Of a stretch of DNA of 64,000 bases, positions 51,883-61,731 are shown one piece after another. Every line of letters starts with the position of its first letter. Position 1 is the stretch's first letter. Made by a program: the position numbers and the translations under genes. The notes beneath the pieces are model-generated. The model saw nothing but the letters and a program-made list of their open reading frames with translations, had not been told where the DNA came from and searched no databases. This DNA is from Trinickia diaoshuihuensis (GTDB lineage Bacteria; Pseudomonadota; Gammaproteobacteria; Burkholderiales; Burkholderiaceae): contig NZ_QUBS01000025.1 in assembly GCF_003390925.1 (NCBI RefSeq), positions 1-64,000 on the forward strand. Direction: 5' to 3'.

Positions 51883-52417
51883 ATCGCCCCTGATTTGTTA
51901 GTCGATAGTTTCGATCGAACGAATGCATACGGATAAAGCGCACCGCACTTCGCCATACCCGGGTAAATTCGACGCCTCGTTTAGGAAGTGGTGAACGTTT
52001 TTGCCGATGTCGTCGCGATGGCTGCCGCACGTGAGGCCATGCCGATACATGGCGGAACGTGCCGGAATCCGGTCGGCCCGCGCCTGCGTTGCTCGCGTGC
52101 CGGCCGCATCGCTCGAGTCCCGCCGCCAAGCGCCGGAACCATTGGTCTCGCCGCACGAATACGTGCTAGTGGGTAAGGGAGAGGGATTTATTGTTATCGC
52201 TTGCGCGGTAAAGGTATCCGCGAGGTTTTTATGCGGCAAGAAAAATAAATGACTTCAATCTCATGGGACACGCGGGGCTCTGCTCCCATGCTTCCGAAAA
52301 AAATCGAAAGAAATTGTGCGTTGGGCGGTGCCCGAGGCGGGAGAGGCGCGTACTGCATGGCGGGCTATGCCACACAGTACGCGCGTAGGACGGCGATCAG
52401 TTCAGACGAAAGCCGAA
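51883..52417. other. intergenic region between the tandem lipoprotein genes
   Basis: No convincing gene. A segment (52141-52162) repeats, with one change, a segment upstream of copy 2 (53649-53670), showing that the duplication included leader DNA. A hairpin at 52346-52384 lies near the copy 2 end. Confidence 0.55.
52346..52384. terminator. hairpin after lipoprotein copy 2
   Basis: A perfect 10-bp stem (GCGCGTACTG/CAGTACGCGC) with a 19-base loop, about 35 bases beyond the stop on the minus strand. No T tract. Likely transcript end. Confidence 0.5.
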
Positions 52418-53596
52418 TTACTGCGGTTCATACCACGAGTAGGTGGCGAGCGTGCCGATCGCGGGCGTGCCGACTTGCAGCGTCACGTCGCGCAGCGAGG
52501 TCAGCGAGATCGCGCGCAAATCGCCCATATAGCGGCGCGCTTCGCCGTTATCGTTGATATACGCCACGACGTCGCCCGACAGCCCGGCTACGTTCGTACT
52601 CGTGAGCGGCTGGCCCCAGATGTCGAAGAAGTTGCCGAGCGTGTAATTCTTCACGTCGGGCGCCTCGATATGAATGATGCCGGTATGGTCGTGCGTGTGC
52701 ATTTCATAGCTGCACTGCGACAACAGCCCGATGTGTTCCGGCAATTGGAGCCATTGGCCGTTATAGACGATAGCCAGGTGCGCGTGGACGTGATACGTGT
52801 CGGCGGGGCTAGGCGTGCAGGCCAGGCCGTCGACGTTCGCGCCCGAGCCGCCCGTGGCGGTATCGCCATCGGGCCAATAGGGCGTCGTGCCGACCGTGCC
52901 GCCGTAGGTCAGCGTGACCGGATTCGGATCGAACGGCGGCGGATCGGTCCAGGCATAGGTCGGAATTTGCGTAAGCGGCGTGCCGATCGTAATCGTGATT
53001 TCGCCGTGGATCGGGAGCGCGAGCGTGCACAGGCAGTCGGTATATTGCGTGAGCTTCCCGCCGTCGTTGACATAGACGGCGATCGGCGAGCCCTGGAGAC
53101 CCGCCACGTTCGTATTCGTGAGCGGCTGGCCCCAAATCGCGAAGAATTGCCCGAGCGTGTACGGCGCGTTGCTCGGTTCGAGCATGCGAATCTTGCCGGT
53201 TTCGTCGACGGTGTTGAGCGCATACATGCAGCCCTTCGGCGCGGCCAACGTCGGCTGTACGACGCCGATGTTCGCCGGTATCGCAAGCTGCTTTCCATTC
53301 ACGTAAATGGAAAGATGCGTATACGTATAGTCTTTTCCGGCCGGGCCGCAATTGAATCCGTTCACGGGTTGCCCGAGGCCGCCCGTGGAAGTCGAGCCCG
53401 AGGGCCAATATTCGGTGCCGAGTGTCGTGCCGTCCAGGACCGAGGTGGCCGCGGCCAATGTCGGCGTCGTGCTCGCCGCGCCGCCCGCGTTGCTCGTCGC
53501 CCCGGCGGCGGGAGAACTGCCGCCGCCACCGCCGCCGCAGCCGGCGAGCGCAAGCGCCGCGCCAACGGCAAGAATGCCTGAGATTATCTTACGCAA
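52418..53596 (-). CDS. two-domain His-rich lipoprotein, copy 2, with TTG start
   Basis: A 392-residue paralogue of the 50695-51882 product with the same lipobox (LAVGAALALAGC), Gly tract and two-domain layout; the C-terminal half has YHVHAHLAIVYNG and YEMHTHDHTGIIHIE. At the start, copy 1 reads GGGGCGAT-ATG-TTG while this copy reads GGGGTGAT-ACC-TTG: the original ATG has become ACC and the next codon, TTG at 53596, is the best start. The frame is open further upstream, but that part lacks signal-peptide character. Expression may be lower than copy 1. Confidence 0.82.
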   Translation of the reverse strand: MRKIISGILAVGAALALAGCGGGGGGSSPAAGATSNAGGAASTTPTLAAATSVLDGTTLGTEYWPSGSTSTGGLGQPVNGFNCGPAGKDYTYTHLSIYVNGKQLAIPANIGVVQPTLAAPKGCMYALNTVDETGKIRMLEPSNAPYTLGQFFAIWGQPLTNTNVAGLQGSPIAVYVNDGGKLTQYTDCLCTLALPIHGEITITIGTPLTQIPTYAWTDPPPFDPNPVTLTYGGTVGTTPYWPDGDTATGGSGANVDGLACTPSPADTYHVHAHLAIVYNGQWLQLPEHIGLLSQCSYEMHTHDHTGIIHIEAPDVKNYTLGNFFDIWGQPLTSTNVAGLSGDVVAYINDNGEARRYMGDLRAISLTSLRDVTLQVGTPAIGTLATYSWYEPQ

Positions 53597-53841
53597 GGTA
53601 TCACCCCATTTTTGATAGCTGATGATGAATCGAATCGGTCTGAATTCGATTGGTCTCGCCGCCCGAATACTTGCAGGTGGATGCTGCAACTGCATTTCAT
53701 TAAGTCGCTTGCGCGGCTTGGGCGTAGCTTCGATGTTTTGGGGTTGAAAATAAAGGCCTGATTTGCAAAACAAAAGTTAAGAAGGGTGAGTGGAAAATTC
53801 AAAAAAATTAGAAAGAAAATTATCGGCTTTTAATGTAAGCG

Positions 53842-53855
53842 CGCAAACGTTTGCG
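53842..53855. promoter_or_regulatory. perfect CGCAAACGTTTGCG palindrome upstream of the lipoprotein pair
   Basis: A fully symmetric 14-base dyad in an AT-rich gap between the DUF445 end and the lipoprotein start. It has the form of a LacI/PurR-family operator, and its core is shared with the upstream elements at 35787, 37485 and 38870. The surrounding 53597-53932 holds no gene. Confidence 0.55.
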
Positions 53856-53932
53856 TCGCAATTAAGCGATTTCTAAATCGAATCGATTGGTTGGCGGAAA
53901 AGGCCGATTTATTGGCCGTTAAGGATTTTGAA

Positions 53933-55201
53933 TTAGAAGAGTAGTACGTCGAGCGTATGCAGTACGAGACCGACAATACCGCCGATGACGGTGCCGTTGA
54001 TTCGCACGAATTGAAGATCGCGGCCGACTTCGAGTTCGATCTTGTTCGTGACGGTATCGGCGTCCCAGTGATGCACGGTATCCGAAATCAGTCGGGCAAT
54101 GGCGTGGCGCTGGCCGTCGATCAATGCGAGCATCGTTTCCCGCAACCATGCATTGAGCCGGTCGCGCATCGCGGCATCGCTGTGCAGTCCGTCCGCGATT
54201 CCCGCGACGGCTTCCTCGATGCGGGCTTTGATATGAGAATCGGGCGAGGCGGTATCGCTTTCGATCCAACGTTTGCTATCGCGCCAAATGTTCGCCAAAT
54301 AGTCGCTCAGCGCGGGATGTTCGACCAATCGCTCTTTCAGCGCATCCCATTTGGCGAGGTAATCCGGCGAGGAGCGCAACTGCTCCACGAAGTTGCGGAT
54401 GGCGTCGTCGAATCCGCGGCGCCAGGGGTGGTCCGGATTCGCGCTGAGTTCGCCGAGCGTCTCATCGACGACGGCAATGAGATTGTCGGAGACCTTTTCG
54501 TCGATCGAGAGCTTCTTCCAGATCCATGCGGTGCTCTCGCGCACGCGTTGCCGAATGAGCGGCTTATGTTCTTCGAAAAGCTGCCCGAGCTGTTCCAGCA
54601 ATTCGGTGACGACGGCTTGATGACGGCCGCCCTCGAGCAGCGTGCCCGCAATGGTCCCGACGACGAGCGGAGTATCCAGATCGCGTACGCGCCTGGCGAC
54701 GTTCTCGTGTAGAAAGCGGCGAATGTCTTCGTCGTCGATTGCGGCAAGCAAGCTCGGAACGAAATCGATCGCCCACTGCGCGATTTGGCGGCCGCGTTCG
54801 GGCACGGCGAGCCATTGCGCAAACTGAATCGCGAAGTCGATGCGGGCGAGTTTGCCCGAGATCAGCTCCGGAGCGAGAAAGTTCGTTTCGACGAACGCGG
54901 CCAGATTCTCGCCGATGCGGTCCTTGTTGCGGGGGATGATCGCGGTGTGCGGCAGCGGTAACCCGAGCGGATGGCGAAACAGCGCGGTGACGGCGAACCA
55001 ATCGGCGATGCCGCCGACCATCGCGGCTTCGGCCAGCGCCCGCAGGAAACCGAGCGCCGGGTATCGGGGCTCGAAGGCCCGCGAAAGCAGATAGGTTCCC
55101 GCCATTGCCGCAAGCAAGGCGGTCGCGAACCACTTCATGCGCGTATAGGCATCGAGCTTGTCCGCGACATGCTCGCCCGGGCGGCGCGGCGATCGGAGCA
55201 T
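53933..55201 (-). CDS. DUF445 (YjiN-like) membrane protein
   Basis: A 422-residue protein with one N-terminal helix (FATALLAAMAGTYLLSRAF), then AEAAMVGGIADWFAVTALFR, a hallmark of DUF445, a long mostly helical cytoplasmic or periplasmic part and a final hydrophobic segment (GTVIGGIVGLVLHTLDVLLF). Its function is not established in any organism I can cite. It starts close to the LysR stop (18 bases) on the same strand. Confidence 0.87.
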   Translation of the reverse strand: MLRSPRRPGEHVADKLDAYTRMKWFATALLAAMAGTYLLSRAFEPRYPALGFLRALAEAAMVGGIADWFAVTALFRHPLGLPLPHTAIIPRNKDRIGENLAAFVETNFLAPELISGKLARIDFAIQFAQWLAVPERGRQIAQWAIDFVPSLLAAIDDEDIRRFLHENVARRVRDLDTPLVVGTIAGTLLEGGRHQAVVTELLEQLGQLFEEHKPLIRQRVRESTAWIWKKLSIDEKVSDNLIAVVDETLGELSANPDHPWRRGFDDAIRNFVEQLRSSPDYLAKWDALKERLVEHPALSDYLANIWRDSKRWIESDTASPDSHIKARIEEAVAGIADGLHSDAAMRDRLNAWLRETMLALIDGQRHAIARLISDTVHHWDADTVTNKIELEVGRDLQFVRINGTVIGGIVGLVLHTLDVLLF

Positions 55202-55219
55202 GAACTCGCGCGCCGCCCC

Positions 55220-56194
55220 TTATGCCGTCACGGCATCGCGCCGTTGCCGCGATGGCTTGCTGTCCGCCGGCTCGCGGGTGCGCGAGACGTCCTCGAGCGC
55301 CGGCATCGAATCGAACAACTCGGCGACCCATTCGGCGAATGCGCGAACTTTCGCCGACAGATGCCGATTGTGCGGATAGACGATCGAAATCGGCTTCGGT
55401 TTCGGGTTGGTGCCGGGCAATACTTCCACGAGCGAGCCGTCGAGCAGATGCGGCAATGCCATGAAGAGCGTCGGCTGAATCATGCCGAAGCCCTCGAGCG
55501 CGCACGTCATGTAAGCATCGGCATCGTTGACGGTGATGAGGCTATTCATCTTGACTTCGTGCGGCTCTGAATCGACGACGAATACCCACGGTATCGGCCG
55601 GGCGCCAGGCGCGGCGCGAAAATTCACGGCATAGTGACCGGCCAACTCGTCGAACGTTTTCGGTTCGCCGTGCTTGGCCAGATAACCGGGCGACGCGCAC
55701 GTCACGCGTTTGAGCATTCCAACGCGCCGAGCCACCATGGACGAATCTTCGAGGGGGCCTACGCGAATCATGCAATCCACGCCTTCCTCGATCGGATCGA
55801 CGGGGCGATCCGATAACCCGAGGTCGAGCAATACGTCGGGATAGCGCTTACGAAACGTGGAGAGCGCCGGAATGACGATACGCCGCCCCAGCGCGCTAGG
55901 CATATGGACGCGCAGCAAGCCGCTCGGCTTGCGATTGCCCGCTTGGAAGCTCGCGTCCGCTTCGGCGATTTCGCCGATGATCTTGATGCAATGCTCGTAA
56001 TAGGCGGCGCCATCAGGTGTCAGCGATAACCGGCGCGTCGTGCGGTTCATCAGCCGCACCCCGAGAAACGCCTCTAAATTCTGAATGATCGTGGTCACCG
56101 ACGCGCGCGGCATGCCCAGCGTTTCGGCCGCGCGGGTAAAGCTATTTGCGTCGACGACCCGTGTAAATACTTCCATTGCCTGAATACGGTCCAT
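55220..56194 (-). CDS. LysR-family transcriptional regulator
   Basis: A 324-residue regulator: winged helix (DRIQAMEVFTRVVDANSFTR, LGMPRASVTTIIQNLEAFLG) and an effector-binding domain of the CrgA/DmlR type. GAGGGGG precedes the ATG at 56194. It is co-directional with DUF445, 18 bases downstream, and may regulate it. A divergent target is absent because the next gene upstream is on the same strand. Confidence 0.9.
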   Translation of the reverse strand: MDRIQAMEVFTRVVDANSFTRAAETLGMPRASVTTIIQNLEAFLGVRLMNRTTRRLSLTPDGAAYYEHCIKIIGEIAEADASFQAGNRKPSGLLRVHMPSALGRRIVIPALSTFRKRYPDVLLDLGLSDRPVDPIEEGVDCMIRVGPLEDSSMVARRVGMLKRVTCASPGYLAKHGEPKTFDELAGHYAVNFRAAPGARPIPWVFVVDSEPHEVKMNSLITVNDADAYMTCALEGFGMIQPTLFMALPHLLDGSLVEVLPGTNPKPKPISIVYPHNRHLSAKVRAFAEWVAELFDSMPALEDVSRTREPADSKPSRQRRDAVTA

Positions 56195-56289
56195 GCTCGC
56201 CCCCTCGGATGACCAACGGGAAAGCATAGTCTGCCTGGCACGCCCGATTCAAGCCCTTTCGCGAAAAGGAGGCGATTAAAGGGGTGCGA

Positions 56290-56856
56290 TTAAACGGCGG
56301 GATTGATGAGCGCCGTTAATACATGGTCGGCCCAGACGCCGTTGATTTTCAGATAGGCGCGCGCGAATCCCTCGCGTTCGAAGCCGAGCGAGGCGAGCAG
56401 CCGCTCGCTGCGCGCGTTCTCGGGCCGGTAGCTGGCCATGATCCGATGCAGGCCGATGCGCTCGAAGACATAGTCGATCGCCACCATCAGCGCTTCGCGC
56501 ATCAGCCCCTTGCCCTGGCGCCGGTGATCGATCGAGTAGCCGAGATGGCAAGCCAAAAACGGCCCCCGGACGATGTTCGTGAAGTTGCATTCGCCGATGA
56601 CGGTATCGCCCTCGAGCATGAGCCAATGCAGCGCGTTGCCGGCAGCCATGCTGTCGGCCATCGCCCGTGCGCGCGAGCTCAGCGTATCGAGCGTGAAAAA
56701 GTCGCTGCGGCGCGCGGGCTCCCACGGCTGCAAATGTGCGCGATTGTCGAGTTGATATTCGAGTAACTGATAGGCAAACTCGACGCCCACCGGTTCTAGC
56801 GTCAGCCGTTGGGTGACGAGACGGTGATCGAGCCGCGGCGAGAGCATCGACGTCAT
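56290..56856 (-). CDS. GNAT acetyltransferase, RimJ/RimL type
   Basis: A 188-residue acetyltransferase with the N-terminal TQRLTLEPVGVEFAYQLLEY, a core beta strand (NIVRGPFLACHLGYSID) and the acetyl-CoA loop HRRQGKGLMREALMVAIDYVF followed by RPENARSERLLASLGFEREG. It matches RimJ-type enzymes that acetylate N-terminal residues of ribosomal proteins, or related substrates. ATG 56856 gives the usual length; upstream codons are in frame but give a proline-rich extension. No strong ribosome-binding site. Confidence 0.87.
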   Translation of the reverse strand: MTSMLSPRLDHRLVTQRLTLEPVGVEFAYQLLEYQLDNRAHLQPWEPARRSDFFTLDTLSSRARAMADSMAAGNALHWLMLEGDTVIGECNFTNIVRGPFLACHLGYSIDHRRQGKGLMREALMVAIDYVFERIGLHRIMASYRPENARSERLLASLGFEREGFARAYLKINGVWADHVLTALINPAV

Positions 56857-56947
56857 GGCGCAAGTCGGTGGTGGTGGCGGCGAGAGCCTATCTCGCCGCA
56901 AGTTCCGCGTCAACGGCGTCAGATGCCGCTGCCGTGCTCGTCGGCGC

Positions 56948-59900
56948 TTACCGCGCCCGCAGCCGCGCCATCGTGTTCAGCAGCGCATCGAGCGTGACGG
57001 GCTTGGTCAAATATGCGTCGAACCCGGCGCGCAGCGCCGCCTGCACGTCGCTGTCGCGACCGAAGCCGCTCAGTGCGATGGCCTTTACGCCGGTCAAGCG
57101 GTTGCGCTTGCGGACCGCTTCGATCAATTCGACGCCGCTCATACCCGGCATGCCGAGATCCGAGAGGATGAATGACGGGCACCGCTCATCGAGAATCTGC
57201 AGTGCCTCGTCGCCCGCGGTGGCGACGACGACGCTCGCGCCCTCGGTTTCGAGCAATAGCTTGAATGCCTCGACGGTTTCGCGGTCGTCGTCGACGAGCA
57301 CCACTTCCGTGTTGCGTAAGAGAGCCGGAGGCAGTGAGCCGGCTTCGATCGCCTGGCTTTGTCCAGCGGCGCGGGGCAGCTCGACGGTAAATACGGCGCC
57401 GCGGCCGAGGCCGTCGGAATGGGCCGATACGCGTCCTCCGTGCAGCGCCACGAGCTCTTTGACCAGCGATAGGCCGATTCCCAAGCCCCCGGAACGCGTT
57501 ACGCCGGCATTCTGGCCGCGTTGGAACATTTCGAAGATATACGGAATAACGCCGGGGTCGATCCCCATCCCGGTGTCGCTCACGATGAGCCTGGCGAGGG
57601 CATCGTCCTCACGCAAAGCGACTTCGATGCTGCCGCCGGGGCCCGTATATTTGAGCGCATTGCTGACGAGGTTCCACAGCACCTGCTCGATGCGGGTGAG
57701 GTCTGCTTCGATCGTGACCGGATGATCCGGGATCGTACACGCGAATCGGATGCCGTCCGCCCGTGCTTCTCGATCGACTGTGTCGCAGATGCGGTGAACG
57801 ACGTCGGCCAGATCGACGATCACGCGCGTGATGGAGAGATTGCCCGTTCTGACGCGCGAAATATCGAGCAAATCGTCGATGATTTGCGCCTGGCCGGCGA
57901 CGGTTCGTGTAATGGTATCGGCTGCGCGCGCGAGGGCCGGCTCTGCGCGCGCCGTCGGCGAACGAGCGATCAATTCGGCATTGGCGCTGATCAGGTTCAG
58001 CGGGTGCTTCAGCTCATGCGATACGACGGCCAGAAACTCGTCCTGACGCCGTTCCACTTCCTCGAGGGCGGTTTGACTCGCGCTGTGCAGACGCTCTTCG
58101 GCGATGCGTCGGGACGTAATGTCGATAAACGAGAGCACGGCGCCCTCTATGACGTTTCGAGTCGTCATGTAAGGTTGCAAGCGCGCGGAAAACCAACGCC
58201 CGTCGTTGCTTCTCACTTCGCGTTCGATCAAGCGCAAGGAGTCGAACGCCTGCGCTGCGTCGTGTTCTAGGCTAGCGTATTGCAGGCGATGGGGAATTTC
58301 GAGCAACGAGCGGCCGATATCGGATTCGAAAATCTCGAAGACGTCCGCTGCCCGCGGCGTAAAGCGCATGATGCGCAGCGTGCGGTCGACGAAGATCGTG
58401 CCGATGTCGCTGGCCACGATGAGATTTTGCAAGTCGTCGTTGATTTTATTCGTCCGGCCCATCCTCGCTTGCAAGTCGGTATTGAGGGTCTTGAGCTCCG
58501 AATTGGTTGCCGCAAGGGTGTCCTTGTCGATCTCCAAGTGCTCCGCGGTTAGCCTCAGTTGCGCATTGATGGCCAGCAATTCCTCGTTCGACGCGCGCAA
58601 TTCCTCGTTCGACGTTTCGTACTCCTCGACCGTTCGTTGTAGCCGGGCCTTCATGCTCTGCAACTCGTGTTCGAGCTGCGCGATGATAGGCGCGTTGGAG
58701 TCTGCGGCGCTCTCGTCGGGCTCGGCCGTGCTATCGGGAATTTCATCGAACAAAATGAGCACGAAGTCGTCGTTCGACTCGTCGTCGTGCACGGTGCGCG
58801 CGATCATTCGAACCGCGAACGGCGCTCCGTCATGAACGAAGCGAACAGGGCGGGTATCGATTCGATGCCGGCTTTGCAGCGCCATGAAAATGGCTTTGCG
58901 CAATGCGCCTCGCAGTTCGGGCCGGATCGCCGCCAATACGTTGTGGGACGGTTCGCCGCCGACGAATTGCAAAAAACGGCCGGCACGATCGGAAACATGC
59001 ACGATCCCCGAATCGCGGTTGATGAGCACGCTCGGTAACGCATGATCTTCGAGCAGCCGTCCATGTAGATCGCCGAACGAAAATGGACGTTTATACGTCG
59101 GCGAAAACAGCGGCAGCGCCGCCAGCCCCGTTGCCCGCGGGTCGTTGGCGGCGCCTGCCCTCGTCGCGCGCGCGCCGGGATCGCTGCTGAAAATGCGCGC
59201 CTGTTTGTCCATGCAGGTGAATAGCGAGCCCGTGGCGTCGGGGGTTTCCGATGAACCCAGAAACAAGAACCCGCCCGGTTTGAGCGCGAAGCGAAAGGCT
59301 TGCAGCGTATCCACCTGGCCCGCTTGATCGAGGTAGATCAACAGATTGCGGCAGCAAATCAGATCGAGCCGAGAAAATGGCGGATCTCTAAGGACGTTGT
59401 GAAGGGCGAATAGCACACGCTCGCGCAACTCCCTCTTGATCTGATAGTCCGCCCCGTTCTTCACGAAGTATCGCTTGACTCGTGCGGGGTCGACATCGGC
59501 GAGTGCGGCGTGTGCATAAGCGCCTTGGCGCGCGATGCCGATGGCGCGGTCGTCGATGTCCGTCGCAAATACTTGGAACGGCACGCTTGTGGCGGTTTTC
59601 GCGGACGCCTCGTGCAGCAGCATTGCAAGCGAGTAGGCTTCCTCGCCCGTTGCGCATCCCGCTACCCACACGCGTACCGGGTCGTCGGGGCCTCGCCGCG
59701 CGAAAATCAGCGGCAGAACATCGACGCGCAATTTTTCGAATGCGTCCCGGTCGCGGAAAAAATGCGTCGTGCTAACGAGTAGATCTTGCAGTAGCGCCTT
59801 CGTCTCCTCTGTATGCAAATGCAGGTAGTCGCGATACTGCTGCAGGTCGGTCAATCCGTTGATTTGCAGACGGCGCTCGATTCGTCTGAGCAGGCTCGCG

Positions 59901-60652
59901 CGTTTGTAACGCTTGAAATCGTGACCGGTACGCGTACGCAAAACGATCAAGATTTCACGCAGGGCACGTTGGTTGCGCTCGGAAAACGCGTTGCCCGATT
60001 GATCGGTGTCATCCGTCTGAACGAGCACGTTTAGCCTGCTCGTTCGTCCCTCGTTCGACCACAAGTCGAGCAGCCGCTGCGGCATCTCGCTCACGGACAG
60101 CGTGAAATCGATGAGCCCGGTCGCGATGGCGGTGCGCGGCATGCCGTCGTGCTCGGCCTCGCTGGGGTTTTGCGCGATGGAGATGCCGCCGCACTCTTTG
60201 ATGCGCTTGATACCGACGGAGCCGTCCGACCCGGCCCCGGAGAGGACGATGGCGATCGCGCGTTCCTGCGCGGCCTCGGCCAGCGAGCGGAACAACGCGT
60301 CGATGGAGCAGGCGATCGAGTACGCACCGGATATGGGCGTGGCTTCGAGCCGGCCGTCCGCGATCGACACCATGCACGATGGCGGGGCAACGTAGATGCG
60401 ATTGGGTGCGAGCGGCATCCCGGTCGAAATCTGCGCGACGGGCATCGACGTTGCTACCTGCAATACCGCGTCGAGGTTACTCGTATGTTCGGCCGGCAGA
60501 TGCAATAGGACGACATACGCCGCCCCGGTCGTCGCGGGCAGCGCCTCGAAAAATGTTTGCAGCGCGGGGACTCCGCCTGCAGAGGCACCGAGGCCTACGA
60601 CGGGAAAGTCGACGTGGGCCGGCGCCGATGGGCCATCGCTGAGCTTTGGCAT
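56948..60652 (-). CDS. CheB-CheR-PAS-histidine kinase-receiver hybrid
   Basis: A 1234-residue multidomain signalling protein. CheB methylesterase (VVGLGASAGG, LHLPAEHTS, LSGAGSDGSVG: Ser/His/Asp all present), CheR methyltransferase (CATGEEAYSLAML), a long coiled coil (EEYETSNEELRASNEELLAI), a PAS domain, HisKA (LAVVSHELKHPLNLISANAE), ATPase (GGLGIGLSLVKELVALHGG) and a C-terminal receiver (VVLVDDDRETVEAFKLLL; SDLGMPGMSG). It should combine methylation chemistry with a phosphorelay. The next gene upstream encodes a second CheB; no chemoreceptor or cheA is near, so it probably serves a non-classical chemosensory or stress pathway. Confidence 0.94.
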   Translation of the reverse strand: MPKLSDGPSAPAHVDFPVVGLGASAGGVPALQTFFEALPATTGAAYVVLLHLPAEHTSNLDAVLQVATSMPVAQISTGMPLAPNRIYVAPPSCMVSIADGRLEATPISGAYSIACSIDALFRSLAEAAQERAIAIVLSGAGSDGSVGIKRIKECGGISIAQNPSEAEHDGMPRTAIATGLIDFTLSVSEMPQRLLDLWSNEGRTSRLNVLVQTDDTDQSGNAFSERNQRALREILIVLRTRTGHDFKRYKRASLLRRIERRLQINGLTDLQQYRDYLHLHTEETKALLQDLLVSTTHFFRDRDAFEKLRVDVLPLIFARRGPDDPVRVWVAGCATGEEAYSLAMLLHEASAKTATSVPFQVFATDIDDRAIGIARQGAYAHAALADVDPARVKRYFVKNGADYQIKRELRERVLFALHNVLRDPPFSRLDLICCRNLLIYLDQAGQVDTLQAFRFALKPGGFLFLGSSETPDATGSLFTCMDKQARIFSSDPGARATRAGAANDPRATGLAALPLFSPTYKRPFSFGDLHGRLLEDHALPSVLINRDSGIVHVSDRAGRFLQFVGGEPSHNVLAAIRPELRGALRKAIFMALQSRHRIDTRPVRFVHDGAPFAVRMIARTVHDDESNDDFVLILFDEIPDSTAEPDESAADSNAPIIAQLEHELQSMKARLQRTVEEYETSNEELRASNEELLAINAQLRLTAEHLEIDKDTLAATNSELKTLNTDLQARMGRTNKINDDLQNLIVASDIGTIFVDRTLRIMRFTPRAADVFEIFESDIGRSLLEIPHRLQYASLEHDAAQAFDSLRLIEREVRSNDGRWFSARLQPYMTTRNVIEGAVLSFIDITSRRIAEERLHSASQTALEEVERRQDEFLAVVSHELKHPLNLISANAELIARSPTARAEPALARAADTITRTVAGQAQIIDDLLDISRVRTGNLSITRVIVDLADVVHRICDTVDREARADGIRFACTIPDHPVTIEADLTRIEQVLWNLVSNALKYTGPGGSIEVALREDDALARLIVSDTGMGIDPGVIPYIFEMFQRGQNAGVTRSGGLGIGLSLVKELVALHGGRVSAHSDGLGRGAVFTVELPRAAGQSQAIEAGSLPPALLRNTEVVLVDDDRETVEAFKLLLETEGASVVVATAGDEALQILDERCPSFILSDLGMPGMSGVELIEAVRKRNRLTGVKAIALSGFGRDSDVQAALRAGFDAYLTKPVTLDALLNTMARLRAR

Positions 60653-60686
60653 CGTCTCCGGTCAAAGGAATTTTTTGGCCCCCGGC

Positions 60687-61673
60687 TTACGACGATCGGT
60701 CTTTTTTGTATAGCAACTGCTCGAGTGCACGTGCAGCTTCGGCGGCATCGCGTGCTTGCGCTACAAAGCGTTGCGCGATTTTTGGCTCGCCTAAGCTCAT
60801 ATGATACTCGGCGCGTTCGGTGCTGAGTGCTTTCTTTTCGTGTAGGGCGCGCACCGCTTGCCAAAGGGAACGTTCGATGACATGATCGCCCGCCGCTCCG
60901 AGCGTTTCCGCACCGAACGCGTGGCCCGTATGACACCGGTACCGAGTAGGCGGGGGCGCTTCGAGCCGCCATAGCGTGCCGCCGCATTCGGGGCACGAGA
61001 TACCCGTCGGACGGCCTACCTTCGCCATTCGCTCGATGGAATCGGGCTCTAGCATCAGGTCGTTTTCGGCCATTAGTTCGGGTGGCGGCGCCAAAGGCGT
61101 GTCGGTCGTCGTGCTGCCTGCGAGCGCCGCGATCGTCGACGCGAGTTTGTCGATCGGCAGTATGTAATCGGGCACGGTGCCGCGCATGGCGTTACGCGGC
61201 ATGTCCGGTGCATGAGCGTCTTCCGGATCCTGGACCATCGCGATTCCTCCACACGCTTGCACTGCCGCGAGACCGGCCGTGCCGTCGTCGAGATGTCCTG
61301 TCAGCACGGCGCCGATCACGCGCGGGCCGCGAACCACGGCCGCGCTGCGAAAGAGCGGATCGATCGCCGGACGTGAGAAATTTTGTTTAGGTCCCCTGAT
61401 CGTTCTGACGACGTCGTCCTCGATGACCATATGCAGGTCGGGTGGCGCGACGTAGATATTCCCGTGTGCGATGCGCTCGCCGTCGCGCGCATGGTGGGCC
61501 GGCAGGCGCCCCGCCTTTTGCATCAGTTCTGGCAGGACGCTCGGATGCGCCCCGATATGCAGCGCCACTAGCACGGCGGCCGGCAAGCGCTCCGGGAGCG
61601 CGGCGGCGATGGCAACCAGCGCGTCGACGCCTCCCGCGGAAGCGCCGACTACGATCGTATCTCGTGTTTTCAA
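60687..61673 (-). CDS. stand-alone CheB-type methylesterase with zinc-ribbon-like tail
   Basis: A 328-residue protein without a receiver domain. The CheB catalytic core is intact (VVGASAGGVDALVAI, LVALHIGAHPSVLP, LTGHLDDGTAG). After about residue 225 comes a CPECGGTLWRLE and RYRCHTGHAFGAE segment with paired cysteines, a zinc-ribbon-like domain, then a helical tail. It starts 58 bases after the recombinase-like gene and lies 34 bases before the large hybrid, suggesting an operon. Confidence 0.92.
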   Translation of the reverse strand: MKTRDTIVVGASAGGVDALVAIAAALPERLPAAVLVALHIGAHPSVLPELMQKAGRLPAHHARDGERIAHGNIYVAPPDLHMVIEDDVVRTIRGPKQNFSRPAIDPLFRSAAVVRGPRVIGAVLTGHLDDGTAGLAAVQACGGIAMVQDPEDAHAPDMPRNAMRGTVPDYILPIDKLASTIAALAGSTTTDTPLAPPPELMAENDLMLEPDSIERMAKVGRPTGISCPECGGTLWRLEAPPPTRYRCHTGHAFGAETLGAAGDHVIERSLWQAVRALHEKKALSTERAEYHMSLGEPKIAQRFVAQARDAAEAARALEQLLYKKDRSS

Positions 61674-61731
61674 TGTGCGGTTCCTTTGCCCTATCCGCGC
61701 AAGGACCGGTCCCGCTCTCGTGGAGTAACGC

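Noticed and set aside
51988-52252. Short open frames between the lipoprotein genes
   Set aside because: No ribosome-binding site, no domain, and the DNA partly repeats leader sequence of the other lipoprotein copy.
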